DNA from: Pelagomonas calceolata
Lineage: Eukaryota > Sar > Pelagophyceae > Pelagomonadales > Pelagomonadaceae
DNA: 64,000 nt
Direction: 5' to 3'
Assembly: GCA_918797485.1 (NCBI GenBank)
Contig: CAKKNE010000006.1
Coordinates: 2,046,001 to 2,110,000, forward strand
A program made the position numbers and the translations under genes. Shown piece after piece: positions 46,615-55,543 of the stretch. Numbering within the stretch: position 1 is the stretch's first letter; every line of letters begins with the position of its first letter. Below the pieces are notes generated by a model. That model saw nothing but the letters and a program-made list of their open reading frames with translations. It searched no databases and was not told the origin of the DNA.

Positions 46615-47115
46615 CTATATTGTTATGTGCCACCCCGTGCCCAGCTCGCCGACGACGCGGCCCGTAACTTGCGAGACGAGGCCGAACGATACGGTAGACG
46701 CCGTCAGGACGCGTATCGTTGTAAATTCGGCGAGCGCGCCCGACGCCGCGAGGCCCAGTACCGGTATAAATCCTAAGAAGGGCCACCGTCCGCTGGTCCA
46801 GATTGGTGTTGTTGCGACTGTTGTGATGGCCCGGGCGAGCTCGTCCGGCGGCGCTGCCAGGAACGTCGATGCGGACGGCACGAGGCCGAAGAGACCACCA
46901 CAAACAAAAGCGAGGACCTCCGGGTTCTTTGCGGCCCAGGAGTCGTCTGGCCGCGCGGATAAGCGGCAGAGACGGCGTGCTGGCCGGCGCGGCTGCGCGA
47001 ATGCGTTAGCTGGCCGGCGCGGCTGCGTGAACGCATCGCCGCTCATTCTCCACCACACGAGGGGACCCCAAATTATCATCCGCTTCCAAGAGCGACATTT
47101 GTGCGGCTGCGCCAT
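46615..47115 (-). CDS. Possible small membrane protein
   Basis: 166 residues from the ATG at 47115. The N-terminal third is basic and includes a translated tandem repeat (QPRRPAN/QPRRPAR). The remainder has about four hydrophobic stretches (LAFVCGGLFGLVPSAS, PFLGFIPVLGLAASGAL, VLTASTVSFGLVSQVTGRVV), like a small polytopic protein. No family was recognised. It stops seven bases from the stop of the convergent gene at 45325-46608. The true start may be further in. Confidence 0.4.
   Translation of the reverse strand: MAQPHKCRSWKRMIIWGPLVWWRMSGDAFTQPRRPANAFAQPRRPARRLCRLSARPDDSWAAKNPEVLAFVCGGLFGLVPSASTFLAAPPDELARAITTVATTPIWTSGRWPFLGFIPVLGLAASGALAEFTTIRVLTASTVSFGLVSQVTGRVVGELGTGWHITI
46977..47037. 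repeat. Tandem duplication of about 30 bp
   Basis: GCTGGCCGGCGCGGCTGCG is followed by CGAATGCGTTA, then GCTGGCCGGCGCGGCTGCG again followed by TGAACGCATC. Two adjacent copies with divergence only at the 3' end of each unit. Confidence 0.7.
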
Positions 47116-47268
47116 AGGGATGCAGCCGTGCCAGTGACCTCACACCAGTGTGGCACTGATCACACGAGTCAAGCTATGAAGCCGTAGCGCTGCGCCGACG
47201 TCAACGTGCACTGATGCGGCTAATCCCACAGTGCAAAGGCTGGTAGCCAGCTCAAAGGCCGCCAAGAC

Positions 47269-47294
47269 CTAGCGTAACAAGGGCACTAGCTTTG
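47269..47294 (+). promoter_or_regulatory. Divergent promoter-proximal motif copy
   Basis: CTAGCGTAACAAGGGCACTAGC then TTTG. It is oriented toward the LRR gene, about 188 bases before its ATG, in the 366-base intergenic region 47116-47481. Closer to the ATG, ACGCCGTCGACGCGAC lies at 47462-47477. Confidence 0.4.
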
Positions 47295-47481
47295 TCAACC
47301 TTGTCTCGTTTTTTCGTGCAAGGCCAAGCAAGTCAGCCCGTAGAGATCTAGCCATTCCACTGTGCGCGCAGCAGCCCCGCAGCCTGCGCCGTTCGGAGCC
47401 CGGCCCCGCCCGGTGACTGGGGCCCCAAAAAGTATAGAGCTCCGAGGTGCACACCTCGTCCACGCCGTCGACGCGACAATC

Positions 47482-48654
47482 ATGGACGCCGTCTCCCCCG
47501 CCTCGACCGTACGAACGCTAGATGACGAGTTCTCGCCCACCAGCACGAACCGCAGCTTAGATCATGAGGCGGCGACCGACGACGAAAACACGCCAACAAC
47601 CTTGAGGAGGAACGACCTCTCCTTTCACGCCGCCGGCGACGCGCGCGACTGGGAAAGTAGCATCGCGGCCATGGAGAGCCAGTCCGAGTCATGGCAGGAC
47701 TGCTGCGACTTCCTCAAGGTGCCGTTTGGGCCTCTTTTGCACTGCCTGTCGTTCCTCGATGGCTCCGGACTCGCTCGCTTAGAAACGGCCTGCCCACCTT
47801 TACTAAGAACGCGAGTCTGCGAGTCGGCCTCGAAGGCCACGGTCCTAGCGGCATTGCGACGAGCCTCGGACAAAGCGCCGGCAGTCGACACGTCCTGGAA
47901 GCGCCTCGCGGGCTGGATCGGCTCGCCTCCCGCCTGGAGGGTACTGCGAGAGCTCCACTGCACGACGAACGGCACCAAGTGGTCTTGGAGAGAGGGCTGG
48001 GCGTCGCCGGGCGACTGGCCAGACGTCTCGAAATGGTTTGGAGTGCGGTGCAAGCGAGGCCGGGTCGTGGGGTTGCGGTTGTTCGACAACGGGTTGTCTG
48101 GCGGTCTACCTAGGTCCGTTGGTCGGTTGTCCAACTTACGGGAATTGTTGTTACAACATAACTCGTTGACAGGAATGCTACCGGAGTCGCTCGGTGACCT
48201 GAGTAGATTGGAGGCGTTGGACGTGTCGAACAACAGTTTTGAGGGGGGGCTGGATGCGATTGCGCGGTGCAAACGGTTAGAGTACTTGAATTGTTCGCAG
48301 AACAATTTTACTGGTTCTTTACCGGATCTCCGGTTAAGCAAGCTCGAGGCTTTTCATTGTGATCGGAATCAACTATCAGGATCCTTGCAAGTGTTGGGGC
48401 GCCTGCGTTCTCTAGAGGTCCTGAACGCGTCGCGAAACAATTTTGAAGGCGCGCTGCCGGATTTGTCGAGATTGTCGAAGCTGAAAGCCTGCTTCCTCGG
48501 CCACAACCGGCTGACGGGGTCTTTGAGGGATCTTGACATCGGCGCATCACTCGTAGAGCTCTACGTCAACGACAATTCGTTAGATGTCGATGAGCTGCCC
48601 GCGGCGCTCGCGGCGCTGAACGTGTGCTTCACGGCCGGGAACGGCGTGCCCTAG
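47482..48654 (+). CDS. Leucine-rich-repeat protein, plant LRR type
   Basis: 390 residues from the ATG at 47482. The N-terminal ~150 residues are unassigned; a segment PFGPLLHCLSFLDGSGLARLETACPPLL looks like a degenerate F-box. From ~155 an LRRNT-like piece appears (ALRELHCTTNGTKW..W...W), then about eight LRRs of the plant-specific LxxNxLxGxLP type (LRLFDNGLSGGLPRSVGRLSNL, LLLQHNSLTGMLPESLGDLSRL). No transmembrane or kinase segment follows, so it is probably an intracellular or secreted protein-binding module. It lies tail-to-tail with the kelch gene. Confidence 0.85.
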   Translation: MDAVSPASTVRTLDDEFSPTSTNRSLDHEAATDDENTPTTLRRNDLSFHAAGDARDWESSIAAMESQSESWQDCCDFLKVPFGPLLHCLSFLDGSGLARLETACPPLLRTRVCESASKATVLAALRRASDKAPAVDTSWKRLAGWIGSPPAWRVLRELHCTTNGTKWSWREGWASPGDWPDVSKWFGVRCKRGRVVGLRLFDNGLSGGLPRSVGRLSNLRELLLQHNSLTGMLPESLGDLSRLEALDVSNNSFEGGLDAIARCKRLEYLNCSQNNFTGSLPDLRLSKLEAFHCDRNQLSGSLQVLGRLRSLEVLNASRNNFEGALPDLSRLSKLKACFLGHNRLTGSLRDLDIGASLVELYVNDNSLDVDELPAALAALNVCFTAGNGVP

Positions 48655-48712
48655 AGTTTTGATAAGTGTGGTTTTACAACATAGTCTTATGGCGTGAGGT
48701 GGGCGCGATGAC

Positions 48713-49798
48713 TCAGCCGAGGCGGACCGCGGTGACGTATATTCCGCTATCTCTCACTTCGTCGGGGACGCGCCATTCGTCCCAGACGCGGCTGTCCGGT
48801 CTCAGCACGAAGAGGCGCCGCGTTGATATTCGACCGGTGGGATCCGAAGAATCTACGTGGCCAACCACAACGAGATGGTTGTCGATGCTTTCGCCAATGA
48901 GAGCGAGGACCGGCGGCACGGGAAAGGGTGCCTCGTCCCATGCCTCTCGGAGTGGGTCCCAAATGAAAGCTAAGTATCTCACATTGTAGGGCCGAGCAAC
49001 ATCTTCGGGGGCCAGTTTGCAACAGGCCATCAGACAGAACCGCTTCCGCCATTCGAATGCCTGGTAGTGCCAATGAACTCCTCCCTCATCGTAAAGCTCA
49101 TGAGGAAGGCGCGGCCCGGCCGCCCAAGTTTGAGTCGCGGGATCATAGACGAACGTCTCCTGGAGATGATCATCCAAAGCATAGAGCCAGAGCTTTCCAT
49201 CGACCTCGATGGCTTTTGAATAGCATTCGCCAGGCTCACAGAACGGAAAATCCGGCCGACGTGACCAGGTGTCTTGGGAAGCATCGTAGACGTCAATGGG
49301 CATACGCGGCACAACATCGCCACCAATCAACATGATGGTGCTGCCAAGGCCGCAACAGGTCACCCACTCGCCAATTCCGTCGCCGCCGAACCATTCGCTA
49401 TCTCGAGAGGGCGTCGCTAGCTCCCGCCAGCGATTCTGCAGCGGGTGAAACGCAACAGCACGCATTTCCGGGTAGGTCTGTAGGATAACAATCTCGTCGC
49501 CGCGCCCACTGGAGAGGCGCGCCAGGTGCCAGTCTTGCCCCAGTTGTGGGCCTGGCGCCACGCGGTATGCGCCCGACGCCTGGATCAGGTAGGGAGCTGC
49601 CGCATTGTTCCGCCAGTCGATGGTGAACCCGGCCCACTCTACGTATCCGGCCGCTTCTCGCGTCTTGCGGAACGCGGACGACGCCACCGCGTCGCACAAT
49701 GACTTGCAAGTGCAGGGGATGCCATTGCGCAGGTCGGCATAGGGCACACGAGCAAGGCATGCGAGCAGGCAGTCGTTTGGGAGCGCTGTAAGGCTCAT
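48713..49798 (-). CDS. F-box / kelch-repeat protein
   Basis: 361 residues from the ATG at 49798. Residues 1-45 form an F-box (LTALPNDCLLACLARVPYADL, then VCKSL-like CTCKSLCDAV). Residues ~100-340 hold about five kelch-type blades, e.g. IDVYDASQDTWSRRPDFPF, TFVYDPATQTWAAGPRLPHEL and AFIWDPLREAWDEAPFPVPP. F-box/kelch proteins are substrate receptors of SCF ubiquitin ligases, where the F-box binds Skp1 and the propeller binds the target. The target is unknown. Confidence 0.85.
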   Translation of the reverse strand: MSLTALPNDCLLACLARVPYADLRNGIPCTCKSLCDAVASSAFRKTREAAGYVEWAGFTIDWRNNAAAPYLIQASGAYRVAPGPQLGQDWHLARLSSGRGDEIVILQTYPEMRAVAFHPLQNRWRELATPSRDSEWFGGDGIGEWVTCCGLGSTIMLIGGDVVPRMPIDVYDASQDTWSRRPDFPFCEPGECYSKAIEVDGKLWLYALDDHLQETFVYDPATQTWAAGPRLPHELYDEGGVHWHYQAFEWRKRFCLMACCKLAPEDVARPYNVRYLAFIWDPLREAWDEAPFPVPPVLALIGESIDNHLVVVGHVDSSDPTGRISTRRLFVLRPDSRVWDEWRVPDEVRDSGIYVTAVRLG

Positions 49799-49873
49799 CT
49801 TTTGCGATGCGTATGAAGCACCGCGCCACCAGTGCGCTGTGTGCACAAACCCAAAAAACTCAATGACCTGCTA

Positions 49874-49899
49874 TCTAGCGGCAGTAAGGCACTAGAAAG
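49874..49899 (+). promoter_or_regulatory. Promoter-proximal motif copy 6
   Basis: CTAGCGG, CA, GTAAGGCACTAGAAAG, in the 413-base divergent region between the kelch gene and CWC25. It is oriented toward CWC25, 312 bases away, and is also 75 bases from the kelch ATG in the opposite orientation. Confidence 0.5.
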
Positions 49900-50211
49900 T
49901 CTTGCTTTTTGCGGCCGCACGATACAGGGAGAGTGCTACCCACGCTTGTGGCGCATTGTGGTATACCTCGAGCCCATTCACAGCGCCCGCGGCCCTTTGG
50001 CGCCGGTCCCACACCGCGCCAGGCCCCCAGCAGCACCCTGCTGGCACTGCAGCCGGTCGGCGCCGCCGCAGCAGCGCCCACATAAATAACCGCGCCCGCA
50101 CATCAACAACCGCAAAAAGACTGCTGTGTGGATCTGCAGCTATCGACGCCGCCGCAGCGCCGCCCACATAAATAAGCGCGCCGCGCCTAGAACCAAGCGC
50201 GAAAAAAAAAG

Positions 50212-51369
50212 ATGTCCCTCTCCTTCCTCGCCAAGAAGACCTGGCACACGCAGCGCACGGACAACGTCGAGCAGGTCTGGCTCGCCGAGCAGAAGAAGGA
50301 GAAGGAGGAGAAGAAGCTCAAAGAACTGCAAAAACAAATCGACGAGGAGCGCCAGATCGAGGAGTTGCGGACCTTACAAAAAGATGCGGGTTTGGTCACG
50401 GATCCAAAACAAAAGCTCGAATGGATGTACGAGGGTCCTGGGTCGGCAGTGGCGTCGGAGGCGCAGGCTCGGGAATACAAGCTCGGCAAGGCCTACGAGC
50501 CGACGAAGCAGTCCGAGGAGATGAGTCAGCTCGAAAACAAGAACGTGGCCGGTAGCACGTGGCTCGATAACACGTCTTCAAACGAGAACGAGCTGTTTTC
50601 TCGGTTAAATCAGGATCCGCTGTACGCGATGCGTCAAAGTCAGAAACGAGACCGGGAGCAAAAAGTCCTGCAGAACCCTTTAGCTATGAAGCGCCTGCGA
50701 GCTTCGCTTCGAGACGAATTGACGGCGTACGAACAAAAACGGGCCGTGCGCAAGGCCGCGAAGAAGGCCAAAAAGGCCGAAAAAAAGAGACGCAAAAAGG
50801 AGAAGAAGAAAAGGAAGCGCGCGTCTCCCTCGTCGTCGCCGTCGCGCTCGCGCTCTCGCTCTCGCTCACAATCGCCGCGGCGCCGCTCACCATCACCGCG
50901 GCGCCGCTCGCGGTCGCCGCCCCACGAAAAGCGGGACGGCTACGGCCTCCGCAAGGGCCGCGTCGACGATAGTAGGGGACCGCGAAATCTGGGCCCCGAC
51001 CGCGGCGCCGTCGCGGCGCGCGAGCGCGAGGCGGCGGAGCGGAGAAGACGGCCGCAGCGCGAGCAGCTGACGGACGAGGAGAAGGCGCGGCGCCTCGCCG
51101 AGTTCGCGCGCGACGGCGCGGCCAAGCACGAGGCGGCCCAGGTGCGCGCGCGGCGCGACGGCGGCGCCGGCGCGGCGCGGGCCGCCGTGGCCGACGACGA
51201 GGCCGAGCTGCGGCGGCGCGCGGCCGCGGGCGTCGCGGCCGACGGCGCCAAGTTCCTGCGCGCGGCGCGCACGGAGGCGTACGTCGACGGCGGCGGCGAC
51301 CTCGCGGACCGCGTCGGGCGGACGCGGGCGCGGCGGCAGCGCGGCGGCGGCGGGGACGAGGACTTGTAA
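50212..51369 (+). CDS. CWC25: Spliceosome factor CWC25-like
   Basis: 385 residues from an ATG. The N-terminus has the Cir_N-type signature KKTWHTQRTDNVEQVWLAEQ, followed by a helical charged stretch (LKELQKQIDEERQIEELRTLQ) and KLEWMYEGPG, all features of CWC25. The middle carries GSTWLDN and NQDPLYAMRQSQK. Residues ~205-240 form an RS-like domain (SPSRSRSRSRSQSPRRRSPSP), and the last third is a highly biased Arg/Ala/Glu polyampholyte. CWC25 stabilises the catalytic spliceosome for step 1. Confidence 0.87.
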   Translation: MSLSFLAKKTWHTQRTDNVEQVWLAEQKKEKEEKKLKELQKQIDEERQIEELRTLQKDAGLVTDPKQKLEWMYEGPGSAVASEAQAREYKLGKAYEPTKQSEEMSQLENKNVAGSTWLDNTSSNENELFSRLNQDPLYAMRQSQKRDREQKVLQNPLAMKRLRASLRDELTAYEQKRAVRKAAKKAKKAEKKRRKKEKKKRKRASPSSSPSRSRSRSRSQSPRRRSPSPRRRSRSPPHEKRDGYGLRKGRVDDSRGPRNLGPDRGAVAAREREAAERRRRPQREQLTDEEKARRLAEFARDGAAKHEAAQVRARRDGGAGAARAAVADDEAELRRRAAAGVAADGAKFLRAARTEAYVDGGGDLADRVGRTRARRQRGGGGDEDL

Positions 51370-51387
51370 TTAGCTTGACGTATGATT

Positions 51388-52545
51388 TTAGGCATCCCCG
51401 AGCGTCGTCGCGAGCATCGCTTCGGCGATCTCGTGGGCGCGGAGCTTGGCCCGAGCCTTTTTCAGGTCGTGCTCCATCTGCATTGCGAGCGGGTGCGCGC
51501 CACCGAACACACGCCGCGCGATCCTTTCGTTCTCCTCGAGCAATGTCACGGCCTCGTGGAGATCGTCGAGCGTGGCGCCCTCGTCGTTGTAGAGCGACTG
51601 CGCGTAAGACATCCTCATCGCGATCGTGAGTTCATAATTCTCTCCGAGGACGCGTCGCGCCACGGGCATTATTTTGCGCAGCAGCGACTTGGCTTCTTCG
51701 AAGCGCTTTAATTTAAAAAGGGTTGCGGCGAGGTTATTGACTGATATGATGGTATCCCGATGTTCCTCACCTAACAGCCTCAAGGACCCATCGTATACGT
51801 CCCGTTCGAGCTGAAGGGAATGTTCAAGCCGTCCGAGATATTGGTACGTATTCGCAAGATTGGTCTGCGCGGCGAGTATGCTTGATGCTGGCGCGCCACG
51901 GCGTAGCTGCATGGACAACTCGGCCTTTTTCACGACCAACGCTTCTGCATGGCGTCCAGTTTCGTCTAAACCGCTCCCAAGTGTGTTCATCGCCATGACA
52001 TAGATCTTATCCGTCTCCGGCCGCCCCAAGTAGGTCTTCCAGCACGCCCACCCGAGCGCGCACTTCACGAGGCCGTGGTACCCTTGCTTGCACATACTAC
52101 ACTCGCACCACCGCACCCACCTCTCATTCTTCACCTTCCAGTCCAAATTGTTCTCCACCGCTTCCGCGACCAAAATCTTCGCCTGCTCCGCCAGACACGA
52201 AACATGCGCGACGCCCGACGTCCCACGGCACGCACATCCGCGCACGAGGCCCTCCTTGGTCTTCCAGTGGAGGGCTTGCGTGCAGATGTAGCACGTCTGG
52301 CCCTTGGTGTCGTCCGCGCATTTCTCCGCCGCGACCGTCACTGCCTCCGTGTATTTTTTATTTGCGTTGTATTGCTCGGCGCCGCCGCTTTTCTTGATCT
52401 TCTTGCAGAGCGTGTCGTGTCCGCCTTCTTTCCAGTGCTGCACCTGGCATTCGGGCCCACAGTAGCGCGTGCTGCAGCGGCCGCATTTCTTGCCCGAGGA
52501 TAGCCCAAGTTCGGCAGCACAGCAGGCGCATTGGATGAGGAGCAT
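51388..52545 (-). CDS. MYND zinc finger / RING-CH-like / TPR protein (family copy 4)
   Basis: 385 residues from the ATG at 52545 (MLLIQCACC). MYND and RING-CH-like cysteines are all retained (CYIC, GCACRGTSGVAHVSCL, CSMCKQ). The TPR region reads NLANTYQYLGRLEHSLQLERDVY. The C-terminus HEIAEAMLATTLGDA departs from the EAMTPPG tail. It is the most divergent copy in the second Cys cluster. It lies tail-to-tail with CWC25 (18 bases apart) and has a close match of the promoter motif 70 bases upstream. Confidence 0.87.
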   Translation of the reverse strand: MLLIQCACCAAELGLSSGKKCGRCSTRYCGPECQVQHWKEGGHDTLCKKIKKSGGAEQYNANKKYTEAVTVAAEKCADDTKGQTCYICTQALHWKTKEGLVRGCACRGTSGVAHVSCLAEQAKILVAEAVENNLDWKVKNERWVRWCECSMCKQGYHGLVKCALGWACWKTYLGRPETDKIYVMAMNTLGSGLDETGRHAEALVVKKAELSMQLRRGAPASSILAAQTNLANTYQYLGRLEHSLQLERDVYDGSLRLLGEEHRDTIISVNNLAATLFKLKRFEEAKSLLRKIMPVARRVLGENYELTIAMRMSYAQSLYNDEGATLDDLHEAVTLLEENERIARRVFGGAHPLAMQMEHDLKKARAKLRAHEIAEAMLATTLGDA

Positions 52546-52614
52546 CTCTTATGGTCAAATCGCTCGGGGACAGCCCTACGATGAAAAATGCTGCAAAAGC
52601 CTCGGCTGTGAAAA

Positions 52615-52636
52615 GGCTAGTGCCTTTCCGCTAGCT
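52615..52636 (-). promoter_or_regulatory. Promoter-proximal motif copy 7
   Basis: On the minus strand: CAGCTAGCGG, AAAGGCACTAGCC. It lies 70 bases upstream of the MYND-4 ATG, almost the same distance as copy 2 from MYND-1 (67). Confidence 0.55.
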
Positions 52637-52721
52637 GTCGCAAAACTTGGCCCGCAGCGACGCCGTCGACGCGCGCCCCGAAACGAGACAAGAATAACAC
52701 AACAAGGTTAAGTTAGAACGT

Positions 52722-55067
52722 TCAGATGTCGTCGCTCCCCCACGAGTCGAACGTCGGGCGACTGCCGCCGTCGTCGTACTCGTCCCACGGCCGCTTCGCG
52801 AGCGGCAGGCGCGGCGCCCAGTCCGACTTTTGAGCGTCAGAATCAGCTAAAGGCGCCTCGACGACGTCGCCCCGCTTCTGGACGATGCGCCGTCGCCGCT
52901 CGACCGCCGCCTGTTGTAAGGGGGACTTCGCGGTCCTATCATGTATTGAAGCAAAATCAACCCCACCGAAGAAGGGATCCTCACGAACCTCAGTCCACTC
53001 GTACAGCCGCTTTGTAGTCGGTTTAAGCAGCTTCGAGATAAAGCCCACGAGCTCCGACGAAAACGAACGTGGATACCGCGGTCGCATCCTCAGGATGGAT
53101 TCATAGAGCGCCATGTCATCCGCACCACTAAAAGGGACCCGACCGTTCCCCAGCTCAAAACACAAAACCCCGAAACACCAGAAGTCCACACTTGTCCCAT
53201 GGCCTTCGGAACGCAAAACCTCCGGGGCTAAATACTGGGAAGTGCCGCACATGGTCCAGGTCTTCGTCTCGGAGCCTCTCAAAACCTTCGCGAGGCCGAA
53301 ATCAACTAACTTGACATTGCCGGACGCGTCCAGGACCAGGTTCTCGGGCTTCATATCCCTATAAATGATCGACTTCTGGTGAGTGTGTTCTAACGCTCGT
53401 GCCGACTGCGCGAGGATGAATTTCAGCGACTCTTCGTCGAAGCTGACACGTCTTAACAGATGTTCGTAGATCTCCCCGCCTTCGACCAGATCCAGTATGA
53501 GATAGATGTGTGACTTATCTTGGAAGCAGGCCCTCAAGCTAATAATGAAGGGTGAATCTAGGGAAGCCAACACCTCACACTCCCCAACAACGTAGGCCTC
53601 CATGGCCTCGTCCGTGACTCGCGCCTTGTCCTGCAGTTTGCACGCGAAAATACGACCGGTGCCCTTCTCCAGCACTCGTTTGACCACGCCAAAGTGGCCC
53701 GTGCCGACCACTTCTAGAGCGTCAAAATCATCGGTAGACAAAGGACATTCCTCCTCCGCGAACGATTCCAGTGAACTTTTATCCAATGAGGACGACTGCC
53801 TTCGAGAGGGACTCTGGTTCGTATGGGCCGTCTCGATGACATCTTCTAAATGTCCTAGATGGCGCTCGAAGTCGTGCCTCGATAGTGTGAGGACTTTCGT
53901 ATGCGTCGAGGCTCGCACCGAGGCGGTTCGGAGTTCCGAGGATAACAACGCCAATTCCCCGAAGTGGCCGCCCTCGTTTATAGATTTGGTCCGGTTCTTG
54001 TCCGTGATTCTCGGCGCCCTTTGGGACGGATCGAAACTCTGATCGACGTGGACGTCCACTCTGCCACTTTCAACAACAAAAAACTGCGACGCCGTGTCGC
54101 CCTGCCTGACAATCACCTCGCCCTTCGCGAAGGTCTCCGTGGCCATCTCGGCGGCCAGTCTCGCTAGATCCGTCGCTTTTAGAGCGGACCCTAGGCTTAT
54201 CGTCGAATCACCACCTCCCAGAGTGGCTTCTCTCAAAAAAGCTACTCGCTTCTGGATGACGCCGTCGTGCACTCTTCGCAAGGCCGCTTTGCAGTCCAAC
54301 CGGTCCAGAGCCCACAGGACACAAGGACCGCAGCACACGACCGTCGCGTTTCTCGGAGACGCATGCAATAAAGCTAACTCACCAAAGCCCGCGCCCGCGG
54401 CAATGGACTTCGTATACACGCCGTACTCCGCCGACGTCTCGCCCAGATCCAAATCGCACAACTGCTTCAGCGCCGGTTCTCTCTCATTCTTGTGGTGAAA
54501 CACCCGTACCTCGCCCTTCTCCACCACATAATAGCGGTCGCCGGCGTCGCCCTCTCTGACAACGACGTCTCCCGCTTCGCAGTGCACCACGTCGAAGGGG
54601 TCCGTGAGTATGCGTTTATGTGCTTCATCTAGACCCCTGAACAGCGCCACAGAAGTAATAGCGTGCCAGAGCACGTCTCTCACCCTATCTTCTTTGGGTA
54701 TATTTTGGGCTTCATACGCAGCAACATCATCGGAGAAGCGTCGCACGTCCACAACTCGCCCTATGCGAGAAGCAGCGCCAAAAACGCGCTCGCCGTGGAG
54801 CGACGAGTCCAGCTTCTTCGGACTGGGTCGATCAATGGAATTACTGGGAGACGACCGCGTCGTGGCCCCACCCAACTCAAAACGTGTTACTGACGAGCGA
54901 TGGGCTCTGGTCGGACTGATGAGGCCGCTCCTCGCCCGCTTCGGCGGGTGGGGCGTGGCCTCATCTAATTTCCGACGCGTCGCCGCCAGCTCGTTTCGGA
55001 GTTCGTCTCTCTCTTGACGTAGCTGGCGGAGCTCCTCGTCGCGGGGTGCGCTCGCACCGGCGCCCAT
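52722..55067 (-). CDS. cGMP-dependent protein kinase (PKG)
   Basis: 781 residues from the ATG at 55067. MGAGAS predicts N-myristoylation. Residues ~10-38 form a coiled coil (LRQLRQERDELRNELAATRRKL), as in PKG dimerisation. Two cyclic-nucleotide-binding domains lie at ~145-265 (FGELALLHASPRNATV) and ~300-410 (FGELALLSSELRTASV), each with the phosphate-binding Glu and Arg. The kinase domain at ~450-710 shows VGTGHFGVVKRV, FACKLQ, YRDMKPENLVLD, VDFGLAK and LAPEV. The domain order is that of PKG/EGL-4. It would transduce cGMP signals. The C-terminal ~70 residues are an unassigned tail. It is divergent from the heliorhodopsin gene. Confidence 0.95.
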   Translation of the reverse strand: MGAGASAPRDEELRQLRQERDELRNELAATRRKLDEATPHPPKRARSGLISPTRAHRSSVTRFELGGATTRSSPSNSIDRPSPKKLDSSLHGERVFGAASRIGRVVDVRRFSDDVAAYEAQNIPKEDRVRDVLWHAITSVALFRGLDEAHKRILTDPFDVVHCEAGDVVVREGDAGDRYYVVEKGEVRVFHHKNEREPALKQLCDLDLGETSAEYGVYTKSIAAGAGFGELALLHASPRNATVVCCGPCVLWALDRLDCKAALRRVHDGVIQKRVAFLREATLGGGDSTISLGSALKATDLARLAAEMATETFAKGEVIVRQGDTASQFFVVESGRVDVHVDQSFDPSQRAPRITDKNRTKSINEGGHFGELALLSSELRTASVRASTHTKVLTLSRHDFERHLGHLEDVIETAHTNQSPSRRQSSSLDKSSLESFAEEECPLSTDDFDALEVVGTGHFGVVKRVLEKGTGRIFACKLQDKARVTDEAMEAYVVGECEVLASLDSPFIISLRACFQDKSHIYLILDLVEGGEIYEHLLRRVSFDEESLKFILAQSARALEHTHQKSIIYRDMKPENLVLDASGNVKLVDFGLAKVLRGSETKTWTMCGTSQYLAPEVLRSEGHGTSVDFWCFGVLCFELGNGRVPFSGADDMALYESILRMRPRYPRSFSSELVGFISKLLKPTTKRLYEWTEVREDPFFGGVDFASIHDRTAKSPLQQAAVERRRRIVQKRGDVVEAPLADSDAQKSDWAPRLPLAKRPWDEYDDGGSRPTFDSWGSDDI

Positions 55068-55543
55068 TGCTGCTGGGGGTCTCTGTCTATGGCTGCCTTT
55101 GATGCACCGTTATTGCTCGCAGGGCTGCCCCTTCGTTGTCACGGCGTGGGATCCATACCCTCCTCCTTTATTTTGGATTCGTCGTCCCGATGCGCGCGCA
55201 CAGCTCGTAGCGCCGCTCCTCCGCGTTGGACAGCCTGGGAGACCGGACTAGGGGGGGCGGCGCCGAGGGACGGCTCGCGCCGCATGCTAGACTTGCCGAG
55301 GGCTGTGCTACGGCCTGGGTTTTGCATCATTTGAACCGCACCCGCACGCAAAACGCATGCGTCGAGTCCGGCTGGCATTATTGTTGCTGAAAGCTGGGCA
55401 TAATTGTGCCTTTGTTGCTGAAAGCTGGGCGCACTGTCGCCACAGTGGTCGCTGCTCCTGCACGCAAGCACTAGGTGCAGCCCCACTGCGAAAAAACAAG
55501 GCACAGCAAGTGCAGCCCCACTGCACAGCGTACCATACGTACC
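55068..55543. promoter_or_regulatory. Shared divergent region of the PKG and heliorhodopsin genes with repeated motifs
   Basis: 476 bases. TTGTTGCTGAAAGCTGGGC occurs twice as an exact direct repeat (55381-55399 and 55412-55430). GTGCAGCCCCACTGC also occurs twice (55475-55489 and 55510-55524), close to the heliorhodopsin ATG. No other gene is visible here. Duplicated exact strings in a divergent promoter suggest regulatory elements, but this is inferred. Confidence 0.55.
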
